Below are positions 16,604-24,124 of a stretch of DNA of 24,124 nucleotides, piece by piece; position 1 is the stretch's first letter, and each line of letters opens with the position of its first letter. Made by a program: the position numbers and the translations under genes. The notes beneath the pieces are model-generated. The model ran no database searches and had not been told where the DNA came from. It saw only the letters and a program-made list of their open reading frames with translations. Source of the DNA: Mnemiopsis leidyi (taxonomy: Eukaryota > Ctenophora > Tentaculata > Lobata > Bolinopsidae); the NCBI GenBank assembly GCA_000226015.1, contig JH153212.1, positions 671,855 through 695,978 on the forward strand. Reading direction: 5' to 3'.

Positions 16604-19600
16604 GACATCTCATACCGAACCATGTTATGGTAAGGGGGGCAACATACAACGTCCCTCCAAGTCTTGCCCTCCTGATAAGAACAATCGTTATACCCTGGAT
16701 AACTATGGTTATAAGATGCGATAGAACAAGCGCTACCTCTTAACAAGCGTGTTGTGACAGAGGCTGTCCATTGAAATGAAAATGTTCAATAAATCGATAT
16801 CGTAGTTTTCAGCAAAGGAGTTTATAAGTAAGCAAACGAGTTTAGAACTTTTTGTATGATTTGAATGCCTCGGTGGCAATAAGTCGAACGCACAAATCTA
16901 GAAAAAGGTTTTACTTATACCAATTCCCTGAAAAGCAAAAAAGACCAAGTGCAGTAAAATTGTCTACAATTTAACAACAGAAGATACAAACGCAGAGCAC
17001 AGCAGAAACCCCTGTCGCTCAAAAGTAACATCAGCATTTCACACATTTCTTCCATTTGCAAGAAATGTAATTGTTAATTGGCACACCTATATAGTATATG
17101 GTACAAGAAAGAGCGTTCACTAAAGTCCACATGATGTTCACGCATGCAGGTGCTAATTGCTATCAAAATAATAATCAACGCGGAGCTGATTTTGCATTTT
17201 CAGACGTAGGAATACCATGGAGCAGTTGCCAATTGTCTTTCTAATTTAGTTGCATTATATCACATGAAACCATAAAAGACATGGTTAAATAAGTATTTTA
17301 CGCCAACTACCGTACACTTATTCTGTATTTAAACATTAACTTATTTCTGAATGCGTTTAAGTAGGGTTTAATTAACGGGGACTGCTTTCGTTACACGCGA
17401 ACAAATTTCGTGGTAAAACGTTGCAGTTGTTGAAGATATCTAAAATCAAAATGATAGATAATTTTAGCTACAAAATCATTTCAGCTCAGGTGTGACAAGT
17501 CTTATTAAATGACATCATTTTATATACTATAACTATAATAATAATAATACTGTAACTATATAGTATATATCTAATCCTAAAAAGCAATTAGAAAGAAAAG
17601 TACATTTCAGGGAAAAATTCGAAAAATCCAGAAAAAATGAGCCATATTTCAAAAACCGTACGAAGCCACACCCTTCCTAAAATTAAAATACAAAATCACC
17701 GAAGAATGTCGTTATCGAGAATTTTTCTGGCGGGGTTTTCCTATTATAGCGAACCACAAATTAAATTGTTTAATGAAGAAAATACCTCGGGAGTAAGGTA
17801 ATCATTGAACTGAAATGAAAACATTGGAACAAATTTCAGCTGGAAATTGTCCTGTACATAGGTGGAAGGATAAGCTAATATTAACAAATATTGCACCGTT
17901 TCTATTTAAATAACGTGGGCCAAAGCGACGACGAAAAGAGGATATTACATCATTTCCCTGTAACGTACATTTAATGAACTTGTACTCATATAAGTTATGT
18001 TAAGTTAGCATGGGAATGAGGAATGGGAATAGAAAATCATAAACCAAAATTAGACAAGGAAATCTATAGAAAAGAACGTTCTTGCACGGAACGATTTGAG
18101 TTCTGTAAGTTTCAAGTTAAATTTCAACAAGAATATTGCGCCCGCTCATTTTAATCAAAGTGTCAAGCATTTTTGTTTGACAAACATCTTCACGGATTCT
18201 AGCATTTAGAAGCCAATTAGCGAGGCACGAATTATCAATTATGAGACCATCGGCCACTTTCGATGTTTTCAAAAAATAGCTCTGTCAATTATTGCCCAAT
18301 AAACAAAGAATCTGTAACGCGAGGGAATGCAGTAATTTCATACACGGACACTTCTTTGATTGCATAATGTTAACACAAAAGATCATGACTACAAGTTCCA
18401 ATTATCGAATTAACACTGGCGTTAAAAAATCAAAAGCCTTCAATATTTGAAGAAACCGTGAACTGTGAAATACAGCCAGATTTTTTGACGGATAATCTTG
18501 AAAACTAAAAACGGCTATTCGGACTGAAATGCGGTCCTCAATAAAGCATGGTCTTGCAAAAAATCAGACATAAAACGAATTCTGTTCTAAACCCAATTAT
18601 ACATGCTTAACATCCGCAACAGTTCAATTAGCAAGGCGTTCTGTCATTTGTAAGCATTTCGGCCGGTGTCCTAAAACGATAAGCATTATCATTAAGCAAG
18701 CTGTACAAAGCTACGCTCATACTCAAATGTAAACGGAAATTAAATCTGTTGCTTTCCTGATATAGAAAGCCGGTGATTATTCCAAAATAATTATGTATAT
18801 TGTTTTCTATATTTTAGTATCTTTTTCAGTATTTTAGTACTTCAGTATGTTAGTTTGTTGCGGTGATACCCGACTCTCGCAGTTCAAAGCTAAACACTCG
18901 TTTCGCTACAACGATAGACGGATATAATCTCGTCAATATCTTGGTATTTTATTGCACTATGTAATTGTTAAATATTATACTTACTTTCAGTCGCCAATTC
19001 TATACAACAATTGTTTGTTAAAGTTTAGTACGTGTAAAATATAAGGTTACTGTGATTGTAAACGTGAATTGATAAATATGTTCAACATATAGCACAAATG
19101 TGCAAATCACTTGGAACACTATAATATACGAAATAATAAAAGAATATTCCTATAAGTTGTAGGGTTTTTGTTAAGCACAATTAAAAACTACTCAGACCAA
19201 TCCCTAGCAAAACTGATTCATCCAAAGAACACCATGACGAAATGAATGCCACGCAATTGCACTTAATGACGAAATAGCACCAAAAAATACCTCACCAATG
19301 TGTCTAAGGGTTAGATGTAGATGACAGTGCTTATCACGAGATTTAATACACCACAGAAATTTGCCCAATCATTCTTTAATTACTACCAGGAAAGCGAAAA
19401 TCTCATTAGGTTTGGCCATGCAGTTTTCATCATCTCTAAGATTGGCTAAAAATAAAACCAGGATTATTCTGTTGATCGTATTGCTGCCGTAACTAAAGTA
19501 GATGTGCATGTAAAACAAGATTAGAAAACACCGTGCGTCGCCTCCGTGATAATAAGGTAATTTAACAAGCTCCACTTCTAAGAAACAAGAATGTCTTCCA

Positions 19601-19984
19601 CAGAGAAAATCGTGCGTGAGTGGGATGATGAGGAAATCACAGAATTATCAAATTATAGCTGAGAAAAATTCCTAAAAAATGCCTGTGCATGAGGTTTAGT
19701 ATGGTAATTTAAGAAATCTAGAAGATGAATGATGGTTGTAGCATAAATTTTTTGGATTTAATGACTTGTATAATTTCTATCATCCAATAATCGATGATTA
19801 CAATCTTAATTACAAGGTATTTTTTCTATTTGCAGTGAAAAGGTAAGAAAACTGATTATTTTTAGCTCATCAACATTTCGTTGAAATCTTTACGATGGCA
19901 ATTACTTCCGATCCACTTTCGATAAAGTCGACAAACTTCAAATATGCATATTATATGAGTGATTATAAAGGGCATCGTACTTAC
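16604..19984. other. Long intergenic stretch upstream of the glypican gene
   Basis: This is AT-rich sequence with no supported gene. Two upstream ATGs just before the glypican start (within 16606-16613) lie in other frames and would be short upstream ORFs if transcribed. A TAA/TA-rich low-complexity patch lies at about 17519-17572. A minus-strand ORF at 19369-19575 has exon-like patches but no consistent splice chain, so I do not call it. Confidence 0.5.
18854..18937 (-). repeat. Dispersed repeat, copy B (intergenic)
   Basis: This is the inverted counterpart of 14962-15043. It shares ATTATATCCGTCTA and CTGCGAGAGTCGGG when read on the minus strand, with a small gap in between. I could not see clear terminal repeats or target-site duplications around either copy. 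Confidence 0.7.
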
Positions 19985-20124
19985 TAAACCAATCCACACA
20001 GATCTTCCAATGATAGATTAGAACATGAGATGGTCATTGATTCGCGCTCAGACTTCCTGAGAATAGATATTATCCTCGATAGATACAACACTGCTGTGTT
20101 TTGCTCCACATCTACGAATCTAGA
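19985..20124 (-). CDS. Possible orphan exon (46 codons) with good splice signals
   Basis: It reads SRFVDVEQNTAVLYLSRI and on to SLEDLCGLV without a stop. It is preceded by GGTCTTTTTACAG and followed by GTAAGTACG, both close to consensus. Composition looks protein-like. However, I found no start exon between it and the plus-strand gene at 20550, and no downstream exon with the right phase. It may be a decayed exon or a chance ORF. Family unknown. Confidence 0.25.
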
Positions 20125-20204
20125 CTGTAAAAAGACCAAGTTTCTGAAATTGGTAAGGATATAACAAATGATAGAAATAGAATAGATACAAATCATCGAA
20201 TTTT

Positions 20205-20390
20205 ACATGTATGTATGATTTCTGCAAAGGTATTATATTTGAAGCATGTATAGGACACATGTAAGGGAAGCTTATGCAAGGGACTCACATAGGGATATTG
20301 TATAATGTATAGGGCACATATGTATAATTCATACGGCACATATGTATAATGTATAATATATGGCACTTATATGTATAGAGCACCATGACG
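20205..20390. repeat. Imperfect tandem repeat of GGCACATATGTATAAT-type units
   Basis: Units of about 22-29 bp with the core GGCACATATGTATAAT recur at least three times (clearest 20302-20385), with weaker copies to the left. It lies between the possible orphan exon and the plus-strand gene, upstream of that gene's start. Confidence 0.6.
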
Positions 20391-20549
20391 CTTATCATTA
20401 GAGTAAATCCAGGGACATGGTGTAAGCAAGTCATATTGCAAGAACATTTTGCGTGGGATACTAAGAATTATATGCTGAAATGTCTACAGAGTCACCGCAA
20501 TACAGCACAAATGATGTGTTGTTACTTTTGGCGCAGACAGTGAATTAGA

Positions 20550-23467
20550 ATGGTTAAGAACGTAATTAAATCTCTGTCAGTGTCCCTTTTTTTGTTGGTT
20601 CTTGCGTTTGAGGCTGGTCTCTCGGTCGAATCTTGTGGTAAGTCTGCAGTTAATAATTAAAAATTGCACTGTCTTTGTTTATTTTATCTAGTTATAGACT
20701 TATCAGGTTGTACACATGTTAAGTTTTGCAATTGTAAGACTGATCAAGAGCAGTCTTTTGAGCTAATATTCGATGAATTGTAGGCCTCTGTAGAATTAAA
20801 AGCCCCAGCAGTAAATATATTCTTAAATCATAAACTTACATGGCCATTTTTTCCTTGAGAGACAGGCAATCCTTTTAAATTCATTATATATATGTATGCA
20901 AACAATATCAATTCGAGAACAATCAAAACATAAGTAATCCATTTGTAAGATACGAAATTGGATACACAAGCTCATTAGAAGTAGGGGTAATAACATGTAG
21001 TTTTTTAGTTTTTATACTTATTCTTCATATGTTTATTACCTTGTGAAGCACTATGGCAAGAAAAGTGAGCAGTTCGACCAGAAATCAGTTTGAAATTCGG
21101 ATAAACCACTATAGTGGAGATGTTGATTTGCGGGCAAAAAGGGTCATGTAGTTTGGTGAGTTTGGCAATTGGCGCCATTGGTGCCAATGGCGATGGAGTC
21201 AGTGGTGCCAATGGTGGTCCCAATCGCCAATGATTGTGTTCCATTGGCGACCATTGGGTCCATTATGATATATCCAATGGAACCACTCGATGGCAATAGC
21301 CTTTCACGATCACCACTCAGAGTGAATGGATCATTTGGAATTCCAATGGCGACAATGGTACCAATGGCCATAACGAGGAAAAAAATTATGCCAGATTATA
21401 GCCATTGACGACAGTGGCGCCAATGGTGACAGTGGCATCAATGGTGACAATGGCGCCAAAGGTAATAACGAGTAAATAATTATAACGATTTCACGTCGAC
21501 ATTGACGACAGTGGCGCCCTTTGTGCAACTGTCACTATTTGCACCACTGTCATCAACGCCGATAAATCGGTATAAATAATCTTTACTGATTATCACGATT
21601 GGCGCTAATGTCACCATTGATAGCATTGTCGCAATTGGCATCACTGTCGCCAATTTTGTCGTATCTTTTTTATCGTTGTCTGATTGTCACCATTGGCGCC
21701 AATGTCGCCATTGTATTCATTATCACCATTGTATTCATTATCTGCACCATTGTTACATTGTTGCAACTGTCGGTACCATTTTCGCCATTGGTACCATTGT
21801 TGCCATTGGTACCATTGTCGCCATTGGAATTCAAAATGATCCATTTACTCTGAGTGGTTATCGTGAAAAAGGTATCCCCATCGAGTGGTTCCATTGGATC
21901 CAATATAATGGATCCAATGGTCGCCAATGGCAATTGGGACCACTATTGGCACCACTGACCTCATCGCCATTGGCGCCAATAGAACATCCATTTGTTCCAT
22001 TGTGTGGATCCATTGGCGCCCCACCCACGAAACTATATGACCCTTTTACCGATTTGCGACTTACTAAGGGGGAGGGGTTGGGTGAGGCACAACTCTTTAG
22101 ATGAGTGGGTTTAGTCAGGATGACAGGATGTTGAAATGGTCAAAAAGTTTATTGTTAATTCTAAGTTTTAAACTTTTTCAACACTACAAATACATCAAAT
22201 TTATTGAGGATACTCTGTATCACTCGATGACGAGTACAAGTCTTTTATAGATGGGTTTGTGCATTGCAAGAGGAGCTTACTAACTTTACCCACCTCCTTG
22301 TACTATATATTGTGATCAGCATGAGTTTACTCAAAGTTATGTGTATCACTCGCTTCACTCAGAAATTATACTAAAAGTTTATGTTACGCGCGAAAAGCAG
22401 CTTGGGGCTGAACTCTCTCCCCATTTACAGGTTCTATATCCGACTCAGAAGGTAATACACAAGCGGCTGAATGTGTGGACCTGGATTTAAATCATACAGC
22501 TTTAGCAGAAATAGGATGTGAGTGCTTACTTTCAAAACTAGAACATCGGAATATTTTTAAAGAATTACTTTAAACATTAGCTGCAGCCTTATAACTTAAT
22601 ACAAATGACATCTTTTTCTTCTTAGATTAATTATTAATTATTAATTGATGTTAATACAAATTACATCTCTCTAAGTCTAATGTTACGATTCACAATTGAT
22701 TATTTAAGGCAAACCATCTTTTCGCAAAGTTTTGCATCCTATACCCAATCTGGATTTTCAAAATTCCAAAAGTCTTATTATCTAATTTCAATTTTCAGGC
22801 GAAAATACAACGTCAACACATTTGTGTTGGAGGCCGTGTAAGAATGACAGTTACATGACGGACAAGTACATAAAGTTTCACAACATCCTCTCACCAACCC
22901 ATGTCAGTGTTACTTCTCTAATCGTTTTACTTCGTATGTGCAACAACTTAAGTTATCATCAAGAATTATAAGTATATATATTTTTTTATCTCATACTTAT
23001 TTTAATTCGGACACTCCAACAGCCACATGTTACAGAAGTGTAACGGCCAATTACAGGAGGCCGAATGTACAATTATACATACACGCCAGTGACGGTTAAG
23101 GTAGTGTGTACCATACTTTTATCGCCCGAGACTTCGCTGCAATGGGCAGCTACTCATTTAAGTTTAACCCTCAATCACGGTTTCCCGATCATTCGGCTGA
23201 GTCGACCGAAGAAGGTTGCATAGGCAAATGCCCTTAGCGCACTTCTCTAGGACTGGCGGATACGGGATTTGAACCCCCGACCTCCTGCGTGGGAGCCGAG
23301 AAGCAAACCACTACACCACCAGCCCATCATATACCAATGATTTGAAAATATACATTATGCATTTCTTCAGAACAAGACGAAATTATCTTACGACCTCAAG
23401 AAGCTGAACATAATTTACGAAATGGGGGAAGCATTTATGTTTGCATTGCAGAAAACATCACTTTTCG
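20550..23467 (+). CDS. 5' part of an unrecognised secreted or ectodomain protein gene (four exons seen)
   Basis: Exons are 20550-20637, 22431-22517, 22799-22933 and 23371-23467. The first three junctions are all phase 1 and lie at GT-AG sites. Exon 1 encodes a signal peptide (MVKNVIKSLSVSLFLLVLAF). The remaining 106 or so residues carry six cysteines (29, 44, 59, 68, 72, 128) and four N-glycosylation sequons (NHT, NTT, NDS, NIT), so the product enters the secretory pathway. The stretch GGSIYVCIAENITF resembles the YxCxAxN end of an Ig-type domain, but that is weak. After TTTCG there is a GTGAGA donor, and reading through gives TGA at 23469-23471, so the gene may end there or continue past the window. 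It is divergent from the glypican. Family not recognised. Confidence 0.6.
21125..22058. mobile_element. Non-autonomous foldback DNA element with long inverted repeats and an 8-bp target-site duplication
   Basis: The element (21133-22050, 918 bp) is flanked by the direct repeat GATTTGCG at 21125-21132 and 22051-22058. Its ends are GGCAAAAAGGGTCATGTAG and, read inward from the right, GGTAAAAGGGTCATATAG. The inverted similarity continues inward for about 400 bp per arm. It includes a shared non-repetitive piece (CACTCAGAGT, then AATGGATCATTT) at about 21314-21345 and 21832-21862. The arms are built of CCATTGG/CCAATGG units. No transposase is encoded, so it must be moved in trans. An 8-bp duplication fits hAT-, P- or Merlin-type elements, while very long arms recall Mutator-like elements (9 bp); the superfamily is undecided. 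Confidence 0.85.
21407..21475 (+). other. Collagen-like Gly-X-Y reading inside the foldback element
   Basis: The 9-bp-period sequence reads DDS, GAN, GDS, GIN, GDN, GAK, GNN and E before a TAA at 21473-21475. The inverted arm (minus strand, about 21767-21826) also reads GDN, GTN, GNN, GTN, GEN and GTD. There is no start codon, signal or splice context, so this is probably a by-product of the repeat unit or a captured fragment, not a gene. Confidence 0.5.
22606..22680. repeat. Short direct repeat of TAATACAAATTACATCT type
   Basis: TAATACAAATGACATCT and TAATACAAATTACATCT lie about 50 bp apart, each followed by a similar CTTAGATTAA or CTAAGTCTAA tail, with a TTAATTATTAATTATTAATT stretch between. 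It lies in the intron 22518-22798, which is otherwise featureless. Confidence 0.5.
23015..23328 (-). mobile_element. tRNA-derived SINE
   Basis: On the minus strand the element starts with a tRNA-like head (23250-23325). It contains box A TGGTGTAGTGG (23308-23318), box B GGTTCAAATCC (23265-23275) and end segments GGGCTGG and CCAGTCC that can pair. Box A and a CCC in the anticodon position recall tRNA-Gly. About 200 bp of unrelated body follows, ending in an A/T-rich stretch near 23015; the left border is approximate and I saw no clear target-site duplication. It lies in the intron 22934-23370 of the plus-strand gene. Pairing of the arms is imperfect, so it is not a working tRNA. Confidence 0.72.
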
Positions 23468-23601
23468 GTGAGACTTAAAGTAATAGCCACTTAGGACTTG
23501 AATCTGTTGTTGCTGTCTGTACGGAAAGTTGATTTGAGTAAATAGCAAAACATTATTTTGAAATAAACGAAACATTTTTGTGTGTGTAAACCTTAAACAT
23601 A

Positions 23602-23660
23602 AATATAGATTATGTTAAATAGATTATGTTAATAGATTATGTTAAATATAGATTGTAATA
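23602..23660. repeat. Short tandem repeat of ATAGATTATGTTAA
   Basis: Four imperfect copies of a 13-17-bp unit lie in AT-rich sequence after the last seen exon of the plus-strand gene. Confidence 0.65.
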
Positions 23661-23689
23661 CAAAAAACTATTATTGATTAAAATAATAT

Positions 23690-23825
23690 AATACTTACCT
23701 TACTCGGGATTATTACGACGGGTTTATTAACGACCGGGTTAAATATGGTTCGGGAAAAATATGGCGAAATTGCTCAAAACCCACCACATTTTCCCGGTCG
23801 CCTTTTTACCGGTGTCCAACCTTTC
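23690..23825. mobile_element. Possible end of a DNA transposon (pogo/Tigger-like feel, unproven)
   Basis: The stretch has repeated CGGG and TTATTAACGA motifs (CGGGATTATTACGACGGG, CGACCGGGTTAAATATGG, TTCCCGGTCGCC) quite unlike the surrounding AT-rich DNA. Invertebrate pogo/Tigger elements often have such subterminal repeats. It lies about 225-360 bp beyond the stop codon of the acidic minus-strand ORF at 24050. The partner end is outside the window, so the call rests on composition and context only. Confidence 0.3.
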
Positions 23826-24049
23826 AATTTTGGATTCAAGAATTTTGTCTCAGATGTAAATTTTCTTAATTGAAGTAAGCAAATTCAGAAATTTTTCATC
23901 GCTAAAACTTGAGAAACAAGTCGAATTATCAATGATTTTTGAAATTAGACAGAAATAATGACTCGTGGTTTATCAAACTCGTTAAAAACAGGATATTTAA
24001 CATTAGAAGCGAAACAAACAGATCGATATTAAGATAAAGGGAGAGCTGT

Positions 24050-24124
24050 TTAGTCTTCCAATAAGTTGCAATCATCTTCGTTATCGCCATCTGGATCATC
24101 CCTTTCATTGTCCCTCCTTCCTTG
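24050..24124 (-). CDS. C-terminal end of an acidic minus-strand ORF running off the window
   Basis: The 24 codons from the right edge to TAA (24050-24052) read QGRRDNERDDPDGDNEDD and end CNLLED, with twelve Asp or Glu residues. It could be the acidic tail of a transposase of the element suggested at 23690-23825, or the last exon of a neighbouring gene. Too short to identify. Confidence 0.35.
   Translation of the reverse strand, partial: QGRRDNERDDPDGDNEDDCNLLED

Larger units (their letters stand above)
20638..22430 (+). other. Large first intron hosting a foldback element
   Basis: The 1793-bp intron begins GTAAGT and ends TTTACAG. Nearly half of it is the long-inverted-repeat element at 21133-22050. 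The rest is AT-rich and shows no gene. Confidence 0.55.

Noticed and set aside
19369-19575. Minus-strand ORF with exon-like patches
   Set aside because: Possible acceptors and donors are present, but no phase-consistent chain links them to the exon-like stretch at 19985-20124 or to each other.
21005-22104. Several 65-142-codon ORFs in the foldback element as genes
   Set aside because: They are products of short-period repeats in many frames on both strands, without signals, domains or splice context.
23250-23325. Functional tRNA-Gly gene
   Set aside because: Box A and B are good, but the arms pair poorly at canonical spacing and a non-tRNA body follows, so it is the head of a SINE.

Overview
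The window is nuclear DNA from an invertebrate animal. It is AT-rich, its genes are split into many small exons with GT-AG introns (mostly about 90-400 bp, shortest 54 bp), and the products are animal families: C-type lectin domains, YWTD-type beta-propellers and a glypican. A tRNA-derived SINE and a long-inverted-repeat element also fit a metazoan. I cannot fix the phylum from sequence alone.

Layout. (1) 53-11423, minus strand: one 34-exon gene for a secreted protein of 1932 residues. It has a signal peptide, four C-type lectin domains, then about two dozen propeller blades and a short helical tail. Every junction keeps one open frame and the total coding length divides by three. (2) 13454-16603, minus strand, same orientation: a 10-exon glypican of 499 residues with exactly 14 cysteines after the signal peptide, a furin-like RRPR site and a C-terminal hydrophobic tail like a GPI signal. 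It has no Ser-Gly sites in the C-terminal stalk. (3) 16604-20549: a long stretch with no convincing gene, apart from one well-spliced but orphan exon-like stretch at 19985-20124 (minus) and a dispersed repeat shared with a glypican intron. (4) 20550 to the right edge, plus strand: the first four exons of an unrecognised secreted or ectodomain protein. Its introns carry a 918-bp foldback element with 8-bp target-site duplications (intron 1), a tRNA-derived SINE (intron 3), and the end of an acidic minus-strand ORF beside a transposon-like end (right edge).

How they may work together. All three genes encode extracellular proteins: a probable Ca2+-dependent galactose-type lectin scaffold, a cell-surface glypican core protein, and an Asn-glycosylated secreted or ectodomain protein. 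Any joint role is inference from proximity only. The points most worth a second look are the lectin-propeller architecture, the stalk of the glypican without glycosaminoglycan sites, the tandem repeat that copies the glypican's first splice donor four times, and the foldback element built from CCATTGG-type units that happens to read as collagen-like Gly-X-Y.
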